Part shown: positions 32,563-43,260 of the stretch, in pieces
Layout: every line of letters begins with the position of its first letter
Numbering within the stretch: position 1 is the stretch's first letter
Source of the DNA: Hofstenia miamia
Lineage: Eukaryota; Xenacoelomorpha; Acoela
NCBI GenBank assembly: GCA_004352715.1
Contig: SCFE01000005.1
Span: 2,000,645-2,064,644, forward strand
Direction of reading: 5' to 3'
DNA length: 64,000 nucleotides
Notes under the pieces: model-generated
The model's input: only the letters and a program-made list of their open reading frames with translations
What the model was told of the DNA's origin: nothing
Database searches by the model: none
Made by a program: the position numbers and the translations under genes

Positions 32563-33109
32563 TGTATACTTAATTCTTACTTAGATTAGTTTGTATTGCT
32601 AACTATAAGGTTAGGATAGTTATATTATGTATTTCTTATTAAGGGAATTTTTCTCATTTTAATTTTCCATGTCAAACAATCTATTAATTAAAACAATAAA
32701 TGTAATTTAGTGAACACCAATCTATTGTACCTTTTAGTACAAGGCTAAAGCACTATGCCATAAACATTGTACATTTATCAACTTAGAATAAAAATAACTT
32801 AATCTCTAATTTCGTAAGAGTGGTATGATGTCCGAAACTAGAGCCTTAAGGGAATTACTTTCTACTAAAATATAAAATTATTCATGTTTGAGGTATACAT
32901 GCAATTATATTCAATATTTGTAATTAATGTCATTATACAGATTAGATAGATGTCTTCTCTATGTCTTCAAACGCATTATTTGTTTGTAGCAAATCAAACT
33001 AATTTGTGCAGGATTCCTATATGAAATATACAAAATGTGCAATGTAATTTACATAAAAACTCATATTTTAAAAAGTCATTTATATATAGATTTTGACACT
33101 ACGAAGACA

Positions 33110-33255
33110 GTCAGTGCTCAATGTAGGATTTGCTTTTAAATGTTCTTTATGCCACCAATCTTATCAGTGAAGCAAAAGCCTAAATTTTGTCGTGTATGAC
33201 TTATATGGAAGTAGATTTTATCAGGGACGTATTCATCCTTTCATGTTGCCATGCG
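33110..33255 (-). pseudogene. Decayed paralogue of the cysteine-rich terminal exon
   Basis: On the minus strand the frame EYVPDKIYFHISHTRQNLGF, CFTDKIGGIKNI, stop aligns codon by codon with EGVPDKIRFHISHTRQNLGF, GFIGKIGGINDI, stop at 34862 onward, and both share the same downstream bases. The upstream part is disrupted (stop after NSNCRMAT) and the cysteine-rich half is missing. It lies just 3' of the GPCR gene, on the same strand as both. Confidence 0.65.
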
Positions 33256-33323
33256 ACAGTTGGAATTCTTATGATATGTTTCACTAATGCTACGTGTTAA
33301 AAAACTAGTCTATTGAGGTAGTT

Positions 33324-34418
33324 TTAATTAGTATCATTCGGATACCCTGTTTCTGTGTAGATTGTGGTCTTATAGATGCTTTTTCTTAGTGACGTTCTCT
33401 CATTCATAATTTTCCGCTTCGGTAACAGTTTCGAAATGCTATCTCGAATAAGAGGCTGTGAGAAAGCAAAGACTGCTGGATGTAGGGTCAACGTTATTGT
33501 TGATAGAAACGACAGAACTATATTGAAATCTTGAAACACTAAACTTTTTCGTTCTTCTTTCAGCGCCTTTACTTCCAATAGTAAATAATACATGCAGGGG
33601 ATTATCCAAGATATTATAAAGAGCAATTGAATATAAAAGAAACTAATAACAAGTCGAATGATTCGCTTGATCCGTTCCTTTAAGGTACAGTGAGAAGACG
33701 ACGAAACTTGAATTTTATTTATCTTTTGTTGTTGACTATACGCCAATAGGAATATCGCAGCATATAGAACAAAATTCAAAGCAAAGCACAATAGAAAATG
33801 CAAAATATAAGTTATTCGATAACACTTTATGAATATCTTTACATCATGTAAATCACAATACTCCAAGTTAGCTACAAATACAATTAATAAATATGTAATA
33901 ATAACGATTATTAAAATGTAACGTGGAAGACCCTTTGAAATGAACCGAAGATAGTTTTGGTATGAAAATGGATATTTGATATAAATGTATTTATCAATTG
34001 TTATACAGATAATTGTGATTACGGATACAAGAATTAGGACATTTTCGATTGTAAAAAACAGACATGGTAATCGATTTGCGAATTGGTTGTATGAAAAATA
34101 TAAGTGGATTGGAACATAAAATGTTGCGTCCAGAATCAGCATTAACAAATCTATTACTGCTGGAATAAAAACACAGTGATTCGCACCAAATCGAAGGTTC
34201 TTGTTTTTGTATAAAACAACAATGACCAGTAAATTAAGACATATGCCAAGAAGTGCGATGAGAAATCTGAAAGCGTGCACTAAATTGTATTCTCTATTCA
34301 TAGGAATTTTGTAGTAGAGGACAAGTTTTTCTGTCTTGTTACCATATTGGTCAAACATGTTCTGATAACTTTGATATCTTTCTAAATAAAAGAACTTAGA
34401 ATATAAAAATAATTTCAT
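33324..34418 (-). CDS. Rhodopsin-like (class A) G-protein-coupled receptor, 364 aa, intronless
   Basis: Seven hydrophobic segments are visible. TM1 is about 46-70 (LIALLGICLNLLVIVVLYKN, with the G-x-x-x-N core), TM2 about 84-105 (AVIDLLMLILDATFYVP, with Asp), TM3 about 122-145 ending TIDKYIYIKYP (D-K-Y in place of D-R-Y), TM4 about 165-183 without the usual Trp, and TM5 about 208-230. TM6 has ISWIIPCMYYL (S-W-x-x-P for C-W-x-P) and TM7 ends LTLHPAVFAF (H-P-x-x-x-F for N-P-x-x-Y). The Cys pair for the extracellular disulphide is present (RLPCLFF and LEYCDL). The C-tail is basic and Ser/Thr-rich. Two N-terminal hydrophobic residue clusters precede an N-x-T glycosylation site (GNKTEK). Start ATG at 34416-34418; a TATATAAAG lies about 40 bases upstream. 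The ligand is unknown; the weak DRY and NPxxY motifs suggest a lineage-specific receptor, such as a divergent peptide receptor. Confidence 0.85.
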   Translation of the reverse strand: MKLFLYSKFFYLERYQSYQNMFDQYGNKTEKLVLYYKIPMNREYNLVHAFRFLIALLGICLNLLVIVVLYKNKNLRFGANHCVFIPAVIDLLMLILDATFYVPIHLYFSYNQFANRLPCLFFTIENVLILVSVITIICITIDKYIYIKYPFSYQNYLRFISKGLPRYILIIVIITYLLIVFVANLEYCDLHDVKIFIKCYRITYILHFLLCFALNFVLYAAIFLLAYSQQQKINKIQVSSSSHCTLKERIKRIIRLVISFFYIQLLFIISWIIPCMYYLLLEVKALKEERKSLVFQDFNIVLSFLSTITLTLHPAVFAFSQPLIRDSISKLLPKRKIMNERTSLRKSIYKTTIYTETGYPNDTN

Positions 34419-34861
34419 ACAAACTTATTAATCATTTTATTAAAGAAATTTGGAAAACTTTATATAAATATGAAAAAAGCAAAATTTAGACTGCTCAGTT
34501 TGTGCGCCAGATGTACTCAGGAGGTAAAATTGTTTATAATACTTACTATTGATATTTACATGCATGCTTGCAAGGTTGCAATAGCAAATCAGCTGGCGCA
34601 ATATTTGCTTGTTTTAGTGTACACTAGATTTACTGTTAAGTTTCGTATTAAGCTAATTTAGTCCACTCGATATCCACTAGCATTACATTAATGGTTGGTC
34701 TGACGCAAAACAATTATTCGTTATCTGACACTAGGGTATGACGTACCCTAATCAAAGAAACTGCCAATAACGTACTATTTTTCACAAATAAATACCATTA
34801 ACATAATTGTTTCCTTGAAACAACATTAAGTATGTCTCAGTGCTAAATGTAGGATTTGCTT
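34419..34861. other. Upstream region of the GPCR, no gene recognised
   Basis: A TATA-like word on the minus strand at 34458-34466 is the only regulatory candidate. From 34833 the sequence matches the duplicated block shared with 33110-33255. Confidence 0.4.
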
Positions 34862-35088
34862 TTAAATGTCATTTATGCCACCAATCTTACCAATGAAGCC
34901 AAAGCCCAAATTTTGTCTTGTATGACTTATATGAAAGCGGATTTTATCTGGTACGCCTTCATACTTTAATGTTACCGTGCGACTGGTAGCCGGTTTCCAA
35001 TTCTGTTTCATGCAGCATCTACAAGAGCGGACAATGATACTGTTGAAGCAAGGAACGTTTGTAGTACATGCTTGATTCAAGCACCAAT
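34862..35088 (-). CDS. Cysteine-rich terminal exon of an unrecognised gene
   Basis: A good acceptor (ACTCTTTATCCTTTGTACAG, minus strand) precedes 35088; with one base from the previous exon the frame reads WCLNQACTTNVPCFNS, then IIVRSCRCCMKQNWKP, then VTLKYEGVPDKIRFHISHTR and on to a stop at 34862-34864. Six cysteines in the spacing C-4-C-5-C-8-C-1-C-C suggest a disulphide-rich extracellular module. Between this and its paralogue at 33110-33255 several changes are synonymous (GTA/GTC, CCA/CCT, TTT/TTC, AGA/CGA, TTG/TTA), which points to former protein-level constraint. Earlier exons were not found; a decayed plus-strand LINE piece starts at about 35105, inside what would be the intron. No family recognised. 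Confidence 0.5.
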
Positions 35089-35104
35089 CTGTACAAAGGA
35101 TAAA

Positions 35105-35400
35105 GAGTATTATGTTTTAATTAATCAGCAGAAAACAGAAAATTTAGTAAGCATTACCACCCCGTGTCAGAAATCAGGTGTTAATTTTGTTCCACTGGCT
35201 GTTGAAGCATTAGGAGCTTGATCTTTGTTGGCTTCAAAGTTTATTAACAAAATTTCCTACCTGAATTTTGCAAGTGTTGCTGATGGAGAACCTCAAAGTA
35301 TTACTTAAAAAATATTTCAGCAACTGGGAGTAATGCTTCAAAGATGGAATTCAACTATTTCTATAAAACTATGAAAACGATTAAAAATCTATAATTTTTG
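35105..35400 (+). pseudogene. C-terminal fragment of a LINE-type reverse-transcriptase ORF
   Basis: The plus strand reads TTPCQKSGVNFVPLAVEALG, then ASKFINKISYLNFASVADGE and FQQLGVMLQRWNSTISIKL, interrupted by TGA and TAA. A zinc-ligand-like Cys followed by G-V-x-F-x-P-L-A-V-E-x-x-G and a final L-G-V-M-L-Q-R-x-N-S is a pattern I know from the C-terminal end of RT-bearing ORFs in invertebrates. The family assignment is from memory of the pattern only. Confidence 0.45.
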
Positions 35401-35564
35401 ATAGTAAACACTTGTAAATTTTATCATCATTGTAATGTAAGTTAACTTTTATCCAATTGCAAGAAACTTCCTCTTTTTCCACATTTTTGCGCACTTTGAT
35501 ATGGATACATCTATGGGTTTGTGGCACTTATTTAGTGATGAAGTTTAAACTAAGAGTTATTCAT

Positions 35565-37260
35565 GTGCTTGAAGTATATAAAAAAATGCAAAAATAATTT
35601 TTTTTCATAGAGAAATTCGATTTTTGAAAACCCTTCAAATTTTTACCATACCTAACGCTCAAATATTTAGTCGGTAAATGCCCATGGGAACGACAGCTAA
35701 AGCACAACCTCTAACTTTGGAACGGCGAATTAAATTCGAGGAAGAAAGAAGACCCTGTTTTTTATTCAGTTTTTAAATATCTTTATTAGTTTATTGAGGT
35801 ATAAAATTTATTGGTTGAAACCATCAAGAAACTTTTAAAAATTCCTTGTGAAAATAGGATTAAAATAGCAGAATTATTTTGTAAATTTGTTTATGATTTT
35901 TAATCATGTAATGTAGTATAAATTCTATACATTGTCATAAATGTGATAGTAATGACTTAAATAATTGGATTTTGTAGATCTATCGATGATTTTCAATAAT
36001 TGTGATACTAATTTTGTAAATTTGTTGATAACTTTGGAATATTTTTTAATTTATCATATTTGTCTTGAAAACAATATGTATCCAATAGATTTATTACAAG
36101 GGGTAATTTTCTTAAAACCAATTCATATATATATATATATATATAACAATGTATATATACACCCGTGTATATATATATATATATATGTCCACCCTTGATT
36201 GTGATCCAGGATAATACAAATTTTTGTTTGTGATTTTTGACATTGTTGACAAAGCTGCAGCTTCTGTTTCTTATTCGGAAAAATTCATCATAAATGTCGG
36301 GTAGAATCAGTTGGTTGTTGGGTGCTATCCATACTAGAATTTATCAAATGAAATTGTGAAATTGAGAGGAGTATCTACAACCACGGCCACTAATAATTAT
36401 TAAGGCCATGTGGTAGAAAACATATTCTACACAAGTGAGGGTAACGATATGCATTTTAATTTGAGATTAAAACACTTTTTTATTATTAATAAATGTTTTA
36501 TATTGAAATCTCAAAATTTAAAGCTTAGAATGTTTATTTTTGCGCATTGTATCATCATAACAAATAAGATTTTCTCGTAAAATTTTACACTTATTATTTA
36601 AAAAAACATTAGCACATTTTGAAATTATCTTCTCCATACAATTGCTGAAGAGTGGCCGTGCTTCAACATCTGTTTGAAGTGGCGATTTAATGGTTGTTTT
36701 GGGAAAGTGAACTGCTTAACTACAATGCAATAAATGACATGTCATGCTTACTGCATAAAAATGGTATTCAACAATGATAGATTTGAACAATTTTTTATTT
36801 TGAATTGGAAATAGGTTTCTTGGAAATTTCTAAATTGACATACAAATATTTGTTCACGAATTTACACTGTTGTACGATGTTTTTTTCAAAGTATTGCTCC
36901 GGAGACCCGTAACCCGGTTGCATCTGTGGTGTGCATTCATGTAATCCAAAGAATTATTCCTGTGCCTGAAGTATATAAAAATATTAATTTTTTTAATCAG
37001 AAATACGTTTTTGTAAAAAAATCAAATTCTTCCCATAATAATGAATTATTATTAATGATTAGATAATGTGTCGGTCTAAAACAACTACCCTAAAATATTT
37101 TGCTTTTTGAAGAAAACAGTGTGAGCTCGTTCAAGTATGAAGTCTTATGGTGTTTTCAGATTTTAAATATTTTCATTAGTTCGTGATTTATAGGTGTTTT
37201 ACATTTTTGGAGGAAAAATCCATCAACATACATCATATGACGTAATTTTCCATGGGTTTC
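35565..37260 (+). repeat. Dispersed AT-rich repeat, two local copies (third at 48455-48800)
   Basis: The stretches 35565-35830 and 36955-37215 share a CTTGAAGTATATAAAAA/CCTGAAGTATATAAAAA start and a TTTTAAATATCTTTATTAGTT-like end; 48455-48800 has the same start and end words (CCTAAAGTATATTG; ATATCTTTTTTAGTTTGAGG). Between the two local copies lie a (TA)n tract (36126-36186) and a block with GTAACCCGGTTGCATCTG (about 36908) that resembles the SINE B-box block. No ORF. Confidence 0.45.
36126..36186. repeat. Paired (TA)n microsatellites
   Basis: Two TA runs separated by AACAATGTATATATACACCCG. The open frame through it is a microsatellite artefact. Confidence 0.9.
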
Positions 37261-40200
37261 AATTCATGGAAAAGAATTAAATCTTGGCAGAATCTCTGAA
37301 GAGGCTGCATTATGCTAAGAACTTACAATATTATCAACTTAATCAAGTTCTGATGGTAATGAAATATACGTAAAAAATTTGATTCTAAGTAAAGGGATTT
37401 CCTGAAAATAGAGGCAGATATGTGAAAGCAACAGCAAAAACAAGTGCTTACAGTGTTCTAAGCATCTCAGAGTATTTTCAGGCAATTCACTATAGTAGTA
37501 ATTCATTTAAGATTTATAATCGCTTAATAGCTGATAAATAACACCGTGTTACATAAAATTTAGTTGATTAAATTTTTTCAGTTATTTCAATCAATTTTAG
37601 GTGGAGAATTACAAATTGAGTAATTTGTATTCTAAGTTTTAGAAAGCCTACAGATTATTACGTTGTTCAGTTAAGGTCCAAGACTATGTACACATTGCAC
37701 CATTAAAATTATACCTTCTCTGCAATTCTTTTCCAATAGTAATTCATTAAACTCAGTTTCAATTGTCGTGACGAGTCACATTGAGTATCAGAAAGGGGAA
37801 AAATTTTATTTTCATGGCTTCATGCACCTTGTATATTACTTAAAGACCATGTTCTGTGCATATGACAACAATATTTATGTCTTCTCTGCTTATAAATGCA
37901 AGACGTGTGTGAATTCATTGTGTTACATTTGTTGATATTATATGTTCGAGAATCAACCAATTACAAATATAGGGTTGAGCAAGACGTACCAAAGACGCCT
38001 TCGGTTGAGTGAAACGAAATATTCTGAAACATACGAATTTTTTTGGGCATTAGGTCTTTACACTCAAGTAATATATTCCAGCTGCCATACTATGTTAGAG
38101 TCCTGGCTAGTTGAAGATCGCCAATCTTTGTCATTTATTCTTTTTGTTTAGCATGAATAGAGAAACGACAGTAGCAACTGTTATTTTTTGTCTTTGAAGA
38201 AGGGGTTTTCTCGTATATGCTGCTATCAACTGATATTGTAAACCTGTACCTCATAGCATTAATCTTCAATACTTAAATGTCCTGATATTAAAGTACACAT
38301 GTCTAAACTACAAAAAAATTTTCAAGGAACAAGTGAGCCAATCTGATAGTGGATTTTCTAAAACAAATTCTCAAGATTTTCATCATTCTTCTCAAAAGGA
38401 CTTGAATTCATTAGTTGCAAGGCTAAATCTTATCATGAGACAAACTGGAATTGTCTTTTCTAAATTGAGGAAATGAGATATTGTTAGGGATGAGGTCTAC
38501 TAAACATCATTTTCTGAAATATCAATTGAATGTTTTTCTTGAAAATTTTGGCTGTTAATTATAAAGAAGGCAAAATTACACCAACTACTCTAGAGACTTT
38601 TTATATGAATGGTTTTATCTAGAACATATTAAAATCTGCAGATTTGGTATAAAAATTTGGCCTCTGTAGGTTCAGATCAGTGAAAGCAATTTATTTATTA
38701 GTTATTTGATCACTAAAGAAATGTTTGCTGAAAACTAAGAGTCTTGATAATATCTCAATTACAGCAATTAGAAAATGATCCAACTTAGACTATATTTTGA
38801 CCTCATGGGCTCTGGATGAACAGAAAACAACTAATGGCATTAAAATCAAAATAAAATTAGATATCCATATGCGATTATAAAATTCATTTGAGGATTTTTG
38901 GAATCTCAATTATAATAAAATTTACGATTCTACCGGTATATTCAATCATCTATTTAGGCCATAAACTTAATTTCATGGTACTTCCTAAAGCATTGTTACT
39001 ACTGTGAAAATGACATCTAATTCATTTTTAGCAATATCAAATTGACCAGAAAAAACCAAAAAATGCACACAACTAAGAAAAAAAAAATTTTTTGTCACAC
39101 ACAGTTATTTTTGCTAACAAAATTAATACCAGAAAATAAGTCGCCTTTGGAAAAAACATAGTGTATTAAGTGTACTTGTCACTCAAATTTTACTGTAGAA
39201 TAATATCAAATAAATATACTACATAATAGTTGGGCTACAATAAATATAGATTTTGTTAAGCTTTCAAAAAATCAATTCTGCATCATCAATGAAGAAAACG
39301 GGACATAAGTAAATTCGGGAATTTTATTATTAGTTTTAATAATGATTCATAAGCGTGTCCAACCGGGTTGGAAAAGATACTGAACTATCCTTAAGCTTTT
39401 CTAGCTGTTCTATAATTATGGTTTAGGAAATGGCAAATTCATTTAAAAAAATTTTACATAATTTCCATACACCTGTACAGGCAGAAATGTACCAGTACCG
39501 GTGATTAAGAGGAGAGAGACCAGGGGCAATTGCTATTGACTCACACTTTTTGGCCCTGATTCGAAAAATTTCTCTTGTAAGGTATTAACTAGTATGACAT
39601 TTGAATAAGATAACCGTGCAATCGTTCAAAGCAAAAGTTTAAATAATGAATTAAAAATATTATGCCAGGACTATCAGCTATGCACTCAATACTAATAATT
39701 GTCCTTCAAGAAAGTTAAAGTCCTGCAATGGCAGTGTTGCTACTAAAAAATTATATAGTCTGTAGTTTAGATTTTCAGATAAGCTCATGATTTGTTCTTG
39801 GTTGTAGTTTGTATATACATGTATATTTGATATACTAATTAATACGTTTATTTTTTAGCAGAACATTCACCAAAGCCATTGATGTAAGTATAGGGATAAT
39901 AAAATTTTGCAAAAAAATAACTGGTTAAAGCTTGCATTGCAATAAGAGATACTTTATTATTCATTTTCAATAGTGCTTATAGGCTCTAATTTTGCTGGGG
40001 CTCCCTTTCACCAAGTCCGGAATTAAGCAGTAAAATATAATATTTAAATTTGCATGTATAAAGCATACATACAGAACAGAACATAACATTCTCTTATAGA
40101 TATTATATGATCCAGTACTAAATCAAGTTATGTATGTAAATATGGCACCGTACACAGATGTGGAATCCATTTTTGTATGCATTCAATTCATTCAATTTAA

Positions 40201-41228
40201 TAGATTTTTCAGCACATAGCTAACACACATAAAAATTCAAAAAAAATATTAAGCAGAAACTGAAAAATGCAGAACATGTGGCTGTGATTAAGTGGAAAAA
40301 AGTGCAGTTGATACACTTAATCTGCGCACTACAACATTAAGTAAAACTCAATTATTTCACGTAATATATCTCGTTAAATATCTTGTTATTTATACTGTTT
40401 TACACTACGTTGATTCACAAATCAAGTCATGAATAGCCTACTTGACAAGAGCATAGAATTAATAGTCGAGAGTGCAAAGATCACTCAGTCAAGTTTCGTG
40501 TATCAGAGCACATTCAAAATGCCCCTCCGGAAAAATAGCATGTGTCCAGAAATTTTACATGCCAAACGTTTAGCATACGACTAGAGCTTTGTTTGCAGGA
40601 ACAGTGCTGGTCCTGTTATCTAGTGTGACCGTACCTGAAACAGCTACCAGACCTAAAAATAAAAATTTGGAGGAACCAGGTATCGGCTTCGGTTAAGCAC
40701 CTAGCCAATAATGCAGAAAGGCACATCCAAGGTAATCTACATACTACATACGCCCTCCAAAGCTAGAACTCATATGTCTAAAATAACTTAGTTTTCATTG
40801 AAGTTTTTTTCAGTAAAGGTGTTTGTTTGTTATGTTGAAATAGTCACGAATACACTTTTGTATGCCAAGGGTATACTTGGAATGCTGCTTAGGCAATATT
40901 GCCAGTGTCTTTCGTTATAGTTCACTTAGCACTTCCATTCCCCAACGTGTATGCATAGACCTAGATATCAATTGTACATAACATGTGTAATGTGTATGTA
41001 TTTGCATTAGTTGTTTTCGTAAGAAATATAGTATTATTGATTTCTGGTGTAAAGGAGTTTACATCGAATTTTCGGTACCTAACTTCATTACAGACTTATC
41101 AAAATGGTTATTATTTTGAGGCTTCACGTGGCATTGTGTTGCTGAGTTCAGGTAACTTTGAATTAGACGGCTCAGGGTACGATTTTTTCAAAGTACAATT
41201 GTACTTAGTTACAGCATAATTGTATTAA

Positions 41229-41229
<1 letters not shown>
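37261..41229. other. Long AT-rich stretch without a supported gene
   Basis: Checked for motifs in both strands. Short open frames at 37942-38151 and 40983-41219 have no recognisable content; the latter starts with a hydrophobic stretch (MCNVYVFALVVFVRNIVLLI) and could be a signal-peptide exon, but nothing supports it further. A 25-base segment at 39859-39883 is flanked by splice-like signals (see findings). Confidence 0.4.
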
Positions 41230-41277
<48 letters not shown>

Positions 41278-41288
41278 TATATATATAA
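41230..41288. repeat. (TA)n microsatellite
   Basis: TA run of about 50 bases with a TACAGTATA interruption. Confidence 0.95.
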
Positions 41289-41737
41289 TTCCAATCCAAC
41301 AGATTCGATTTCCCACCTAGGCCAGTGAATCATGGCACAATTGAAATGAAATACTTATGTAATTTATTAAAAAACATCGAGTTTTATATATACTTGACGT
41401 TGCTAGTTACTATATAATATATATTTATGTGAGATTCAGGAATGTGGTACAAATTAAGACAAGCAACTAACCTGAGTTTGTAATTTGAAGTGACAGACTT
41501 GTATTGTCAAACTCAAATAAGATTTAATTTCGCAGAATACTTCAACTTCAATTTCTGATTGTATTATGTGTAATTAATGTTCTATTACTTTCTCAAAATT
41601 GCCTCTGAGCAAAAGACATGTCGCCAATCAAGTTGGCACAATATATTCTATCTATTATTTCACATTTCAGGAGCGTATCTAGATATACATGAATAAATTG
41701 CTTGCTATATACACCTTTGCAAAATAATATTTGTCAT

Positions 41738-42123
41738 TAGTGTTGGAACTGTGCCGTGCTTTTTTTTGTGCCGTGCCTGTGCCCATTTTTACAGAAATTT
41801 TAGTGCCAATGCTCACATTAAAATACATATAAAATTTATTTGTTACTTTGATTTTCTAAATTTATTATTTTGTATAGTAAAATCATCGAAAATTTTGTTT
41901 CTTGAACAATTTTTTTACTATTGAAACAATTTGCCTCCAAAACATGTCCATTCATACAGGTTTAATCTAAGATGCCGTTTACATTCAACGCAAAAAATGT
42001 AGATTGCGGTGTCAGGCTCGTGCTAGGAAATTCATTATGATTTCTTGCCTTGCAGTGCTCGTACTTACCTGTCTCTTTTCGTGCCGTGCTCGTGCCGATA
42101 AATCAAGGCACGGTTCCAACACT
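41738..42123. mobile_element. Small TIR element rich in GTGCC
   Basis: The left end TAGTGTTGGAACTGTGCCGT is mirrored by the right end, whose reverse complement is AGTGTTGGAACCGTGCC. GTCAT stands immediately outside both ends (41733-41737 and 42124-42128) and may be the target duplication. GTGCC/GTGCCGTGC words repeat inside both ends. No ORF. The AGTGTTGGAAC start recalls hAT-type ends, but an 8-bp duplication was not found. Confidence 0.8.
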
Positions 42124-42387
42124 GTCATATGCACATAATAGCATATGAGGGCCATATATTAATATTTGTCTTAGCTAAGAAAGTGTTCAACTCAAGCATT
42201 AATTAACAATTCCGGTATGTATTATTATTAATTATATCTACTAATCTCCAGTTAGCAATATTGTTTGAAACACAAAATTTTTTTTGTGATATACATTCTA
42301 AATTTAGTTTGAGATTTCAATAAATATGGTGAAATAATAATGGAGGCTATACAAATGAACAAGTCAATATTTTGTGTATATTGCATA

Positions 42388-42987
42388 TTAATTACAAAAT
42401 ATTGGTGTATAATCTAAACTAGTAGTAGAAAAATTTTTAAGCACATAGTTATCCATGGCCTCTACCTCACCAATTTCATTTGTATATTCTAGATGAATGT
42501 TTTTAGGATTACACGTTTCTTTGTTTCTAATGATTTCAGCCGTAGTCTTAAAGATTCCATTGAAATCTATAGCTAGTTCAAAAATTTCATGGGTCTCATT
42601 GACTTTAATGTCCAGATGATCATAGTATATAAAAAGCACCTTTTTGATATGAAATGAAAATATTTTGAAGCACTGCTTAGCGTGAGACTCTTGAAAGGTA
42701 AATAATCCTGTTTCATTGAAAAGGTAAAGCCATGTGAATTCATCAGGTTCTGTTTTGTAAATTAAGAACCCAGAGTTGTCGATATATGTCAACAACCCAT
42801 CAGCAGCTGAGGTTTTGTTGTAGTAATTGTGAAATACTTCATATGATCCTGTAAATAGCAAGTTTCTTTTAGCACAAGATACATATTCATCAGGGTATGA
42901 TTTAAGAATGAAGAAACTTAACAGAGCTACTAATGCAATAATTAAAATTAAGCAAAAACAGCATAGTCGTTTTGAAGAAACTTTCAT
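42388..42987 (-). CDS. Type II single-pass membrane protein of unknown function, 199 aa
   Basis: The open frame extends upstream to 43032 but begins with TTG, so I place the start at the ATG 42985-42987. Residues 1-9 are basic (MKVSSKRLCC), followed by a transmembrane segment at about 11-30 (FCLILIIALVALLSFFILK). The rest, with cysteines (YVSCAKRN, AKQCFKIF, KETCNPKN, PIFCN) and N-x-S/T sites (YNKTSAA, LFNETGL, KVNETHE, NFSTTS), would be extracellular. The pattern of aromatic strands (FLIYKTEPDEFTWLYLFN) suggests a beta-rich ectodomain. No family recognised. A 199-codon frame with topology-consistent composition in AT-rich DNA is unlikely to be chance. It may be one exon or a single-exon gene, like the nearby GPCR. 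Confidence 0.7.
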   Translation of the reverse strand: MKVSSKRLCCFCLILIIALVALLSFFILKSYPDEYVSCAKRNLLFTGSYEVFHNYYNKTSAADGLLTYIDNSGFLIYKTEPDEFTWLYLFNETGLFTFQESHAKQCFKIFSFHIKKVLFIYYDHLDIKVNETHEIFELAIDFNGIFKTTAEIIRNKETCNPKNIHLEYTNEIGEVEAMDNYVLKNFSTTSLDYTPIFCN

Positions 42988-43260
42988 TAAAATTACAGTG
43001 CGTGAAAAACAGTATTTGTTCGAATTACACAAATCTATTTATTTCAAATACTAAAAAGATTAATCTATTGCAAATGATTGGTAAAGACCGATTTTAAACA
43101 GTTTGTACCTACTCAAGTAAAAATTTGGTTACGCTATTACAAATTTTTCAGAATTAGTTCAGATTTTGAAAACTTTTTATAAAAAACTTGTAGAATTAGT
43201 TCTTTTCAAGTTCACTGTTGTCATGGGTGTGATTCTAATATTTGTACACCTCAGGGTAAT

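Larger units (their letters stand above)
31545..32728 (+). repeat. Two tandem diverged repeat units, the second split by a MITE
   Basis: Unit 1 (31545-32006) and unit 2 (32007-32728) share, in order, TTAGTTCC, CAGAACAACTCAATTTATAG, TTAGATTTTCATA, an ATTTT(A/G)CC block, TTAATTCTTACTTA, TTTGTATTGCTAACTATAA, TCTATTAATTAAAACAA and a GTGAACA...TCTATTG end. Unit 2 carries the hairpin element 32088-32290 and a short extra segment. Related sequence also occurs at 4205-4360, so the unit is a dispersed repeat and not a local sequence. Confidence 0.8.

Noticed and set aside
40983-41219. 78-codon frame with hydrophobic N-terminus
   Set aside because: Only the hydrophobic start suggests coding; no acceptor, donor or family support.
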